This document shows positions 5,873-13,401 of a DNA stretch of 18,003 nt, piece after piece. Positions within the stretch are counted from its first letter, which is position 1; each line of letters begins with the position of its first letter. The translations under genes were made by a program, and so were the position numbers. Source of the stretch: Gammaproteobacteria bacterium (GTDB taxonomy: Bacteria; Pseudomonadota; Gammaproteobacteria; Pseudomonadales; Azotimanducaceae); assembly GCA_026706425.1 (NCBI GenBank), contig JAPOYW010000671.1, positions 1 to 18,003 on the forward strand, in the 5' to 3' direction. The notes below the pieces were generated by a model. That model saw only the letters and a list, made by a program, of their open reading frames with translations, did no database searches and had not been told where the DNA came from.

Positions 5873-8763
5873 CTATTTCGGTCCCCGATTTCGGCACCCC
5901 GCCGGTGGTGCGCTACGCCGAGCCGGCGCGGCGACTGGATGCCAACGGCAACGGCGCCACGCCGGTTTCCAACGGCGTCGAATACGTCGACGTCACGATC
6001 GACGGCGCACCCATCCGGGTCGCCGCCGGCACTTCGATCATGCGCGCCGCCCGGGAGGCCGGCCTCGACATCCCCAAGCTCTGCGCCACCGACAACCTGA
6101 AAGCGTTCGGTTCCTGCCGGGTGTGCCTGGTGGAGGTGGAGGATCGCCGGGGTCTCATCGCTTCCTGTACCGAACCCGTCCAGGAGGGAATGGTCGTCCG
6201 CACCCAGACCGAGCAGGTCGCACGGGTCCGCCGGGGGGTGATGGAACTCTACATATCCGACCACCCGCTGGACTGCCTGACCTGTCCCGCCAACGGCGAC
6301 TGCGAACTGGAAACCGTCGCCGGCGCCGTGGGTCTGCGGGATGTCCGCTACGACGACGGCGCCAACCACCTGGACGCGGTGACCGACACCTCCAACCCGT
6401 ATTTCCAATTCGACCCGTCGAAATGCATCGTCTGTTCCCGCTGCGTACGCGCCTGCGACGAGGTTCAGGGAACCTTCGCGCTGACCATCGACGGGCGCGG
6501 CTTCGGTTCCAAGGTGGCGACCAGCGATGACACGTTTTTCGATTCCGAATGCGTGTCCTGCGGTGCCTGCGTGCAGGCCTGCCCGACGGCCACCTTGATC
6601 GAGAAGTCGGTCGTGGATCACGGCGTACCGGACCGCAGCGTGGACACCACCTGCGCCTACTGCGGCGTCGGCTGCTCGTTCCGGGCCGAGGTCAAGGGCG
6701 ACGTGGTGGTCCGCATGGTGCCGCACAAGGACGGCAAGGCGAACCACGGGCATTCCTGCGTCAAGGGCCGTTTCGCCTGGGGCTACGCCAACCATCGGGA
6801 ACGGATCACGACGCCGATGATCCGGGAATCCATCGGCGATCCCTGGCGGGAGGTGGGCTGGGACGAGGCCATCGACTACGCCGCGAAGCGATTGAAGGGT
6901 CTCCAGGACAAGTACGGCCGAACATCGATCGGCGGCATCACCTCTTCCCGCTGCACCAACGAGGAGGTTTGGGTGGTGCAGAAGATGGTGCGCGCGGCGT
7001 TCGGCAACAACAACGTCGATACCTGCGCCCGGGTGTGCCACTCCCCCACCGGCTACGGACTCCGCCAGACCTACGGCACTTCGGCCGGGACACAGAACTT
7101 CGACTCGGTGGCGGACGCGGACGTCATCGTCGTTATCGGCGCCAATCCCACCGAAGGGCACCCGGTGTTCGCCTCGCAGATGAAGCGGCGCCTAAGAGAG
7201 GGCGCCGAACTCGTGATCTGCGATCCGCGTCGGATCGACCTCGTGCGTACGCCGCACATCGAGGCGACGCACCACCTGGCCCTACAGCCCGGCACCAACG
7301 TGCCGCTGATGAACGCCTTCGCCCATGTCGTGGCCACGGAGGACCTGATCGACCACGACTTCGTCGAAGACCGCTGCGACACCGAGTCGTTCCGGGACTG
7401 GCTCGAATTCGCCCGGGACCCGGCGAACTCGCCGGAGAGCGTCGCCGACATTCTCGGCGTGCCTGCGGAGGACATCCGCGCCGCGGCCCGTCTCTACGCG
7501 ACCGCCCGCAACGCCGCGATCTACTACGGCCTCGGCGTCACCGAGCACAGCCAGGGTTCCACCATGGTCATGGCCATGGCCAACCTCGCCATGGCCACGG
7601 GCAATATCGGACGCCCCGGCGTCGGCGTGAACCCGCTGCGCGGCCAGAACAACGTCCAGGGCTCGTGCGACGTCGGGTCGTTCCCCCACGAATTCTCGGG
7701 CTACCGGCCGGTGGCCGACGATGCCGTCCGCGCCGAATTCACCGCGCACTGGAAGGTCGAACTCGATGCCGAGCCGGGGCACCGGATTCCGAACATGCTG
7801 GACGAGGCCTGCGCGGGAACCTACAAGGGCATCTACATCCAGGGCGAGGACATCGCCCAGTCCGATCCGAACACCCAGCACGTGGAGGCAGCGCTCGGAT
7901 CCATGGAGTGCGTCGTTGTCCAGGATCTGTTCCTGAACGAGACCGCCAAATTCGCGCACGTCTTCCTGCCCGGTTCGTCGTTCCTCGAGAAGGACGGCAC
8001 CTTCGTGAATGCCGAGCGTCGCATCAACCGGGTTCGCGCCGTGATGCCGTCCAAGGCTGGCATGCAGGAGTGGCAGGCGACCCAGGCACTGGCGAACGCC
8101 ATGGGCTATCCGATGGACTACTCGTCGGTGGAGGAGATCCTCGCGGAAATCGCGGAGCTCACCCCGATCTTCGCCGGTGTCACCTTCGACCTCCTGGACC
8201 GCGAAGGCAGCGTACAGTGGCCGTGCAACGAGCAGGCGCCCACCGGCACACCCGTGATGCACGAGGAGCAGTTCGTGCGCGGCAAGGGCCTCTTTGTCCT
8301 GACCGAGTACCAGCCGACGCCCGAACGGGCGAACCGGAAATTCCCGCTCCTCTTGACCACGGGACGGATCCTCACCCAGTACAACGTGGGTGCCCAGACC
8401 CGGCGTACGAACAACGTGGAGTGGCTCGACGAGGACGTTCTGGAGATCCACCCAGCGGATGCCGAGACCTGCGGCGTGCGTACCGACGACTGGGTCTCGG
8501 TCACCAGTCGCATCGGGGAAATCACGCTTCGGGCAAAGGTCACGACCCGCGTTGTGCCAGGCGTGGTCTACACGACCTTCCACCATCCCGAGACGGGTAC
8601 CAACGTGGTGACCACCGAGTTGTCGGACTGGGCCACGAACTGCCCGGAATACAAGGTGACGGCGGTGGAAGTGAGACCGGCGAACCACCGTTCCGAGTGG
8701 CAGGATCAGTTCGCGGAACGCGCCCGGAACCAGGCCGAGGCCTTGGCGGCAGCGGGTAGCTGA
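5869..8763 (+). CDS. fdsA: NAD-dependent formate dehydrogenase alpha (catalytic) subunit
   Basis: The 964-residue catalytic subunit oxidises formate to CO2 at a bis-MGD molybdenum centre. All iron-sulfur sites are visible: [2Fe-2S] at Cys72, 83, 86 and 100; a His132/Cys136/Cys139/Cys145 cluster; two [4Fe-4S] clusters at Cys186, 189, 192, 196 and Cys228, 231, 234, 238; and the molybdopterin-domain [4Fe-4S] at Cys262, 265, 269 and 297. The molybdenum ligand is Cys390 in ARVCHSPTGYG, followed by the catalytic-site His391, so this is a cysteine enzyme and not a selenoenzyme. Later motifs include GQNNVQG and the C-terminal pterin-binding segment TTFHHPETGTN. Start 5869 overlaps the fdsB stop (ATGA). 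Two open frames of about 510 codons on the opposite strand are shadows. Confidence 0.96.
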   Translation: MTISVPDFGTPPVVRYAEPARRLDANGNGATPVSNGVEYVDVTIDGAPIRVAAGTSIMRAAREAGLDIPKLCATDNLKAFGSCRVCLVEVEDRRGLIASCTEPVQEGMVVRTQTEQVARVRRGVMELYISDHPLDCLTCPANGDCELETVAGAVGLRDVRYDDGANHLDAVTDTSNPYFQFDPSKCIVCSRCVRACDEVQGTFALTIDGRGFGSKVATSDDTFFDSECVSCGACVQACPTATLIEKSVVDHGVPDRSVDTTCAYCGVGCSFRAEVKGDVVVRMVPHKDGKANHGHSCVKGRFAWGYANHRERITTPMIRESIGDPWREVGWDEAIDYAAKRLKGLQDKYGRTSIGGITSSRCTNEEVWVVQKMVRAAFGNNNVDTCARVCHSPTGYGLRQTYGTSAGTQNFDSVADADVIVVIGANPTEGHPVFASQMKRRLREGAELVICDPRRIDLVRTPHIEATHHLALQPGTNVPLMNAFAHVVATEDLIDHDFVEDRCDTESFRDWLEFARDPANSPESVADILGVPAEDIRAAARLYATARNAAIYYGLGVTEHSQGSTMVMAMANLAMATGNIGRPGVGVNPLRGQNNVQGSCDVGSFPHEFSGYRPVADDAVRAEFTAHWKVELDAEPGHRIPNMLDEACAGTYKGIYIQGEDIAQSDPNTQHVEAALGSMECVVVQDLFLNETAKFAHVFLPGSSFLEKDGTFVNAERRINRVRAVMPSKAGMQEWQATQALANAMGYPMDYSSVEEILAEIAELTPIFAGVTFDLLDREGSVQWPCNEQAPTGTPVMHEEQFVRGKGLFVLTEYQPTPERANRKFPLLLTTGRILTQYNVGAQTRRTNNVEWLDEDVLEIHPADAETCGVRTDDWVSVTSRIGEITLRAKVTTRVVPGVVYTTFHHPETGTNVVTTELSDWATNCPEYKVTAVEVRPANHRSEWQDQFAERARNQAEALAAAGS

Positions 8764-8782
8764 AGCCATCCGCCCGGGACCC

Positions 8783-9652
8783 GTGGCGACCGTCGAGTCC
8801 GACCGATCCATGCCAGCGGCGCCGGCGCAGAGCCTGCGTGTCGACGTGTCCTTTCACGGGCGCGACACCGACGAATCGACCGATCTGGTCACCGTCGAGG
8901 AGCCGATGGAGATCCGGCTTGGTCTCGGGACCGGGGAAGAAACCATGGAGCAGAGCATTTCGGTCACCATGCGGACCCCCGGCGATGACCTCGACCTCGC
9001 AATCGGGTTCCTCTATACCGAAGGGGTGATTCGCAGCCACGCCGACATCGTCCGTGTCGAGTACTCCGGTTCGCCGAGTCCCGACAAGGGCCTCTACAAC
9101 GTGGTCAAAGTGACCCTCGCAGACCAAGTCCGTTTCGATGCCGCGAACCTCGTGCGGCATTTCTTCACGTCCTCGAGCTGCGGCGTTTGCGGCAAGGCAT
9201 CGCTCAATGCGGTTCGCATCCAATTGCCCGAGGGGGAACGCGACGCCTTCGAGATCGCCGCCGCCGACCTCCACCGACTACCCGAGGCGCTACGCGCGAG
9301 CCAAACCGAGTTCGACCGCACGGGCGGGCTCCACGCATCGGCCTGTTTCGATGCCCAGGGGCGAATCCGACGCCTTCGAGAGGATGTCGGACGCCACAAT
9401 GCCTTGGACAAGCTGATCGGTTCCTACCTCGAGGAGTCTCGGCCGCTCGCCGGTCTCGGTGTCCTGCTCTCCGGCCGCGCCAGCTTCGAGTTGATCCAGA
9501 AGGCTGCCATGACCCGTGCCGCATTCGTCGCCGCAGTGGGCCCGCCGTCCAGCCTGGCCGTCGAACTCGCCGAGGAACTCGGGATTACCCTGGTCGGATT
9601 CCTGAAGGCAGACACCTTCAACGTCTATGTCGCGCCGCAGCGCATCGTCTGA
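8783..9652 (+). CDS. fdhD: formate dehydrogenase accessory sulfurtransferase FdhD
   Basis: The 289-residue protein is FdhD (called FdsC in fds operons), which passes sulfur from a cysteine desulfurase to the molybdenum cofactor and is required for active formate dehydrogenase. The working cysteines are in SSCGVCGK (Cys133 and Cys136 when counted from the GTG start). Other family signatures are EEPMEIRLG, the REDVGRHNALDKLIG motif, LSGRASFE and the C-terminal GFLKADTFNVY. The GTG at 8783 lies 19 bases after fdsA; an in-frame ATG at 8810 also fits, and neither has a strong ribosome binding site. It belongs to the fds operon and overlaps mobA by 26 bases. Confidence 0.93.
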   Translation: MATVESDRSMPAAPAQSLRVDVSFHGRDTDESTDLVTVEEPMEIRLGLGTGEETMEQSISVTMRTPGDDLDLAIGFLYTEGVIRSHADIVRVEYSGSPSPDKGLYNVVKVTLADQVRFDAANLVRHFFTSSSCGVCGKASLNAVRIQLPEGERDAFEIAAADLHRLPEALRASQTEFDRTGGLHASACFDAQGRIRRLREDVGRHNALDKLIGSYLEESRPLAGLGVLLSGRASFELIQKAAMTRAAFVAAVGPPSSLAVELAEELGITLVGFLKADTFNVYVAPQRIV

Positions 9653-10268
9653 CCCAACCGAACTGCCCGGCATCACCGCCGTCATCCTCTGCGGAGGTCG
9701 CGCGACGCGGCTCGGCGGGATAGAAAAACCCCTGGCCGACCTGGGCGGCAAGTCGCTCCTTGCCCACGTGATCGCGCGGCTGGAACCCCAGGTCGACTCG
9801 ATCGTGCTGTCTGTCGGACGCGGTTTTGCGCACTACGCCGGATTCGGCTACCCGGTCGTCGTCGACCACGAGCCTGACCAGGGACCCCTCGCGGGCATCG
9901 TCTCCGCCCTGGCCGTAGTGGAAACGCCCTGGACGCTCACCACACCGGCGGACACGCCGTTCCTTCCTTCGAACCTTGTCCAGGCCTTGGCCCCGTCCTG
10001 CCGGGAGCACGGGGCGGCTGTTGTCTCCGCCGGCGGACACCGGCAGAACCTGGCCATGCTCCTCGACCAATCGCAGGCGGCGTCGCTCGCCGAGTTCTAT
10101 GGGACCGGTGGACGCGCCGTCCACCGCTGGCTGGTCGCCCGTAATGTCGACGAGGTTGCTTTCCCCGTCGACGGCTTCCTAAACATCAATACACCCGACG
10201 ACCTCGCCCTCGCACTGTCGGAATTGGGCCGTCGTTCCCCTTGTGATCGGGAACGAGCGACGCCATAA
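9627..10268 (+). CDS. mobA: molybdenum cofactor guanylyltransferase MobA
   Basis: The 213-residue protein attaches GMP from GTP to molybdopterin, forming the bis-MGD cofactor that FdsA uses. The N-terminal nucleotide-binding signature is present as LCGGRATRLGGIEKPL, followed by a Rossmann-like fold and the metal-binding ADTPFLPS motif. The C-terminal NINTPDDLA is also characteristic. The ATG at 9627 lies inside the 3' end of fdhD (26-base overlap), so the two are probably translationally coupled. The usual Ser/Met in the signature is replaced by Thr and Leu (ATRLG), a conservative change. Its place beside fdhD suggests a copy serving this formate dehydrogenase. Confidence 0.9.
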   Translation: MSRRSASSDPTELPGITAVILCGGRATRLGGIEKPLADLGGKSLLAHVIARLEPQVDSIVLSVGRGFAHYAGFGYPVVVDHEPDQGPLAGIVSALAVVETPWTLTTPADTPFLPSNLVQALAPSCREHGAAVVSAGGHRQNLAMLLDQSQAASLAEFYGTGGRAVHRWLVARNVDEVAFPVDGFLNINTPDDLALALSELGRRSPCDRERATP

Positions 10269-10303
10269 AGTGTCAATAGGCATGTCGCCAACGAGGTCGC
10301 ACC

Positions 10304-11182
10304 ATGAAACGCGTAGCACTCTTTCTCCTGACCAACATCGCCATCCTGACCGTGGCCAGCCTCGCGTTCAGCCTTTTCGGCATCACCGATGCGTTGGTGG
10401 CGAACGGCTTCGACCCAGCCGGCATGCTGCTGTTCTGCGCCCTGTTCGGTTTCGGCGGTGCATTCGTCTCCCTGGCGCTTTCCAAGTGGATGGCCAAGCG
10501 GGCGACCGGGGCCGCGGTCATCGACGCACCCCGCAACGCCGCCGAACGCTGGCTGCTCGATACCGTGGCCCGCCAGTCGGCCGCGGCCGGGATCGCCATG
10601 CCGGAGGTCGCGGTATTCCCATCGCCCCAGCCCAACGCCTTCGCCACCGGCGCCTCCCGGAACAAGGCGCTGGTCGCCGTCAGCACCGGCCTGCTCGACT
10701 CGATGTGCGAGAACGAGGTCGAAGCCGTGCTAGGTCACGAAATCGGCCACGTCGCCAACGGCGACATGCTCACCCTGACGCTGATCCAAGGCGTCCTGAA
10801 CACCTTCGTGCTGTTCCTTGCCCGGATCATTGGCTTCGCGGTCGACCGGGTGGTACTGCGCAACGAGGAAGGTATCGGCATCGGCTATTTCGTCACCACC
10901 ATCGTCGCCCAGATCGTGCTCGGGATACTCGCGAGCATCGTCGTCATGTGGTTCTCCAGGCAACGCGAGTTCCGGGCCGACGCCCAAGGCGCCCGACTCG
11001 CCGGACGGAACAACATGATCGCCGCGCTGGAACGCCTGAAGGCGACGAGTGGCATGCCCGACACGATGCCGGAATCCATGGCGGCATTCGGCATCTCGAG
11101 CGGCGTCCGGCGAGGCCTGAGGGCCCTGTTCGCCTCGCACCCGCCGCTGGACGCGCGCATCGCGGCGTTGCGCGCATCGTAG
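10304..11182 (+). CDS. htpX: membrane-bound zinc metalloprotease HtpX
   Basis: The 292-residue protein is an M48B-family protease involved in quality control of inner-membrane proteins. Zinc ligands are visible in GHEIGHVANGD (His145, Glu146 catalytic, His149) and in REFRADAQGA (Glu222). Predicted membrane helices lie near residues 4-24, 36-57, 155-177 and 196-217, as in the E. coli enzyme, and the length is normal. A GAGG sequence precedes the ATG by about seven bases. It follows mobA by 35 bases, so it may be read from the fds operon, although a functional link is not obvious. It converges with the lipoprotein gene with a 22-base gap. Confidence 0.94.
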   Translation: MKRVALFLLTNIAILTVASLAFSLFGITDALVANGFDPAGMLLFCALFGFGGAFVSLALSKWMAKRATGAAVIDAPRNAAERWLLDTVARQSAAAGIAMPEVAVFPSPQPNAFATGASRNKALVAVSTGLLDSMCENEVEAVLGHEIGHVANGDMLTLTLIQGVLNTFVLFLARIIGFAVDRVVLRNEEGIGIGYFVTTIVAQIVLGILASIVVMWFSRQREFRADAQGARLAGRNNMIAALERLKATSGMPDTMPESMAAFGISSGVRRGLRALFASHPPLDARIAALRAS

Positions 11183-11204
11183 GAATCCCGACGGTCTCCA
11201 AGAG

Positions 11205-11585
11205 CTATTCGGGTTCGAGTTCGACCTCTAGGGGATTCGGTTGGTGCTCGAGATTGGCACCGCTGGCCCAATCGGTGACTCGACCGATGTACCCGGTCTC
11301 CCCGACGACGACACGGTCCCTGAGCCCTTTCTGTTGGACCTGGATCGGCACCGACTTGATCGTGAACGTCTGCGTGACGTAGCCGTCCTTGCGGACGGTC
11401 ACTACGAAATCACCACGCCGGGCGACCTTGACGACGCAAGGCGTGACGCACTCCCAGCCACTGGTCGACGTAACCGACGCACCGGAAGGAGATGAACGGA
11501 CCTCGAACGTCTCCGTCGGTCCGCGCTTGGCCGTCGCGCATCCCGCCAAGGCCGCGAGGAGCAACACAAAGAAGCAACGACGCAA
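11205..11585 (-). CDS. small PEGA-like lipoprotein
   Basis: The 126-residue product starts with a short basic n-region, a hydrophobic core and a lipobox (FFVLLLAALAGC), so it should be a lipid-anchored envelope protein. The mature part resembles a PEGA domain: FEVRSSPSGASV, a disulfide-like ECVTPC, then VTVRKDGYVTQTF. These domains usually bind or shape envelope structures, and no specific role is evident. I chose the TTG at 11585 because GGAGG lies five bases before it and it gives the n-region MRRC; the in-frame ATG at 11603 would add MSTEVE, whose acidic residues are unusual at a signal peptide start. It diverges from the crotonase pair and converges with htpX. Confidence 0.7.
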   Translation of the reverse strand: MRRCFFVLLLAALAGCATAKRGPTETFEVRSSPSGASVTSTSGWECVTPCVVKVARRGDFVVTVRKDGYVTQTFTIKSVPIQVQQKGLRDRVVVGETGYIGRVTDWASGANLEHQPNPLEVELEPE

Positions 11586-11605
11586 TTCGACCTCCGTCGA
11601 CATCC

Positions 11606-11623
11606 ACGGGACTCCCGTATCAT
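11606..11623. promoter_or_regulatory. 13-base palindrome and -10-like box in a divergent gap
   Basis: ACGGGA-C-TCCCGT (11606-11618) is a perfect inverted repeat between the minus-strand lipoprotein gene and the plus-strand crotonase gene. It runs into TATCAT (11618-11623), five of six matches to a sigma-70 -10 box, which would place a transcript start just ahead of the ATG at 11653. I see no good -35 at 16-18 bases. It could be an operator controlling one or both genes. Confidence 0.3.
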
Positions 11624-11652
11624 GCCCACGGACATTGACGAAGGGAAGAAGG

Positions 11653-12417
11653 ATGCTCGACATTCGCACGGCCGGAGGGGTGACCAGGATCAGCTTCGGC
11701 GGACGGCTGATCGACTTCGCCATGCTCGAGACCCTGCGCAATGCGGTGAACGACGCGGCCCGGGACTCCAGCCTCCGCGCACTGGTCCTGGATTGCCGCA
11801 GCGGGGGCGACGACTGGACGAACATGGGCGAGTGGCCGGCGCGGCTCTCGCATCGACACCCGAAGGGAACTCACGGACCCGGGCCATTGCCGGAACAGGA
11901 CGCGATCAAAGCGATACGGGCATTCATGAAACCGACACTGGCACTGATGCACGGCGAGGTCCTGGGACTCGCATTCGATCTGGCGTGCGTCTGCGACATC
12001 CGCCTCGCGTCGGCGACGGCGCGGATCGGCGACCCGCGCATTCGCCAAGGCCGCGCTGCTGCGACGGGCATCGCCTACCTGCTGCCGAAGCTGATCGGCC
12101 AGTCCCAGGCGATGCGGATCCTGTTGCTGGGCGAGATCCTTACCGCCGAGGAGGCGAAACGGATCCAACTCGTTCACGAAGTCGCGGATGTCGAGTCGTT
12201 CGACGCCAGGGCAATCGAACTCGCCGAGGAAATCGCCAAGCTGCCGACGCGCGCCTGGGAGGTTCACAAGCTCCAGGTGCTGCCCCAACTCGACCTGCCC
12301 TTCGACGCCGCCATGGTGCATTCACTCGGCGTTCGCCAAACCCACGTCATCGAGGACCGGCTGGAGGGAATGAAGGCCTGGCGGGAGCGCCGGCCGCCGG
12401 AGTTCAAGGGCCGATGA
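11653..12417 (+). CDS. enoyl-CoA hydratase/isomerase (crotonase) family protein 1
   Basis: The 254-residue protein has the crotonase fold pattern, including the ACVCDIRLAS core and a helical C-terminus (LTAEEAKRIQLVHEV). It lacks the usual FCAG-type oxyanion segment; SGGDDW stands there instead. By the fixed 20-residue spacing, Asp109 (AFDLA) occupies the place of Glu144 of rat enoyl-CoA hydratase and Arg129 (GDPRIR) that of Glu164, so classical hydration is doubtful. Isomerase, hydrolase, dehalogenase or regulatory roles are possible. AAGGGA sits six bases before the ATG at 11653. The TGA overlaps the start of the next crotonase gene (ATGA), suggesting translational coupling and perhaps a hetero-oligomer. 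Confidence 0.85.
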   Translation: MLDIRTAGGVTRISFGGRLIDFAMLETLRNAVNDAARDSSLRALVLDCRSGGDDWTNMGEWPARLSHRHPKGTHGPGPLPEQDAIKAIRAFMKPTLALMHGEVLGLAFDLACVCDIRLASATARIGDPRIRQGRAAATGIAYLLPKLIGQSQAMRILLLGEILTAEEAKRIQLVHEVADVESFDARAIELAEEIAKLPTRAWEVHKLQVLPQLDLPFDAAMVHSLGVRQTHVIEDRLEGMKAWRERRPPEFKGR

Positions 12418-13127
12418 GCGATGACACGTCGTTGGCGATTCGGGATGAAGGCCCGGTTCGCCACCTGATCCTCAACCGCCCGCAGAAGCTCAACGCGCTG
12501 GATCTCGACCAGCACCTACGCATCAAGCGGGCCGTTGAAGCCGTTGCTGCGGACGAGTCCGTGCGCGTCCTGGTGCTTTCCGGCGAAGGCCGCGCATTCT
12601 GCGCAGGAGACGACCTGACGGCAGACGCTCCATTGGGCGAAGATCCGATGGCGGAGCGCCGAGTCGATCTCGACCTCGGCACCGGTCCCGCGTTCCTGCT
12701 CGAGTCCGCCGCCGAGCTCCGGGCCTGTCCCAAGCCGACGGTCGTGCTGCTGCACGGCCACGCCCTGGGTTCCGGCTACGACTACAGCCTGTCCTGCGAT
12801 TTCAGGCTCGCCACCGAGGACGTGAACTACGGCGACCCGCGCATCCACCGGGCGCTCTGGGCGGCGGAAGGCTGGTCGTACAAGCTGCCCCGACTGGTCA
12901 ACCACTCCGTCGTCACCCCGATCGCCTACCTGGGCGAAACCATGGACGGTCCAACCGCCGAAGCCTGCGGGCTGGTTCACCGGGTCTATCCGGCGGGCGC
13001 CGACCTGCGCCTTGCGGCGAAGCCGTTCTTCAACGAATTGGCCGGTCTGGATCCGTGGGCCTACGCGCAGACGAAGGCACGCATTCTGGCGTCGGTCGAC
13101 CTCGACTTCGAACACGCCATCGCGTGA
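12414..13127 (+). CDS. crotonase family protein 2, probably truncated by frameshift
   Basis: The 237-residue product is clearly crotonase: LNRPQKLNAL, the oxyanion segment RAFCAGDDL, and HALGSGYDYSLSCDFRLA. As in the upstream partner, Asp123 and Arg143 (YGDPRI) sit at the positions of the two catalytic Glu of enoyl-CoA hydratase, so the reaction is uncertain. It ends abruptly at DFEHAIA with TGA (13125-13127), about 20-35 residues short of usual family length. A continuation with typical C-terminal character lies in the next frame at 13127-13231. The start at 12414 is fixed by the ATGA overlap with the preceding gene. Confidence 0.82.
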   Translation: MSDDTSLAIRDEGPVRHLILNRPQKLNALDLDQHLRIKRAVEAVAADESVRVLVLSGEGRAFCAGDDLTADAPLGEDPMAERRVDLDLGTGPAFLLESAAELRACPKPTVVLLHGHALGSGYDYSLSCDFRLATEDVNYGDPRIHRALWAAEGWSYKLPRLVNHSVVTPIAYLGETMDGPTAEACGLVHRVYPAGADLRLAAKPFFNELAGLDPWAYAQTKARILASVDLDFEHAIA

Positions 13128-13231
13128 TGGCCGCGGTCTTCGGTTCCGACGAGTGGCGCCGGATCATGGCCGCCAATCCCGGCCAGGAGAACTACCACCG
13201 CACCGAGGCGAAGTTCGCCGAAGCGCCTTGA
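13127..13231 (+). pseudogene. out-of-frame C-terminal tail of crotonase 2
   Basis: Starting at the ATG that overlaps the crotonase stop (TGATG), this frame encodes 34 residues with GSDEWRRIMAANPGQ and ends in a TGA at 13229-13231. The codons are GC-biased like the gene. One added base near 13125 would join the frames into a protein of about 272 residues, the normal size. It is therefore best read as the tail of crotonase 2 separated by a one-base deletion, real or a sequencing error. Alternatively the TGATG overlap could give a separate coupled peptide. Confidence 0.6.
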
Positions 13232-13401
13232 TTGCCGCCGAAGGCCACCTGCCGGGGTTGCATTTCCGTCCCAACGGGAAATAATCGAGGGTTGACATCG
13301 CGCTAGCTGAGTAAGACGGGTCCGACACCACGGCATATAGGGTTTCCGGAACCCCGTGATCGCCCGTCTCGGCGGCCTGCCGACAGGTCGCAAGGAGGGA
13401 G
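13232..13401 (+). promoter_or_regulatory. leader region of the giant exported protein gene
   Basis: This 170-base gap holds a TTGACA (13292-13297) that matches a sigma-70 -35 box, without a convincing -10 at the normal distance. There is a small inverted repeat GGGTT-TCCGG-AACCC around 13340-13355. A strong ribosome binding site, AAGGAGG at 13392-13398, lies three bases before the first ATG (13402) and six before the second (13405). An imperfect hairpin at 13262-13282 lacks a T tract. The promoter assignment is tentative; the ribosome binding site is clear. Confidence 0.35.

Noticed and set aside
6241..7060. Possible in-frame TGA selenocysteine in the formate dehydrogenase.
   Set aside because: The molybdenum ligand is an ordinary TGC cysteine codon (residue 390) and the frame has no internal TGA.
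7561..7620. Cluster of CATGG sequences that looked like a small repeat.
   Set aside because: It encodes a run of Met, Ala and Val codons inside fdsA (MVMAMANLAMA) and is explained by the protein.
5629..8811. Two open frames of about 510 codons on the minus strand (5629-7161 and 7282-8811).
   Set aside because: They lie wholly antisense to fdsB, fdsA and the start of fdhD, whose motifs are complete. Long antisense frames are expected in GC-rich genes and the translations are low-complexity, rich in Gly, His, Val, Arg and Asp.
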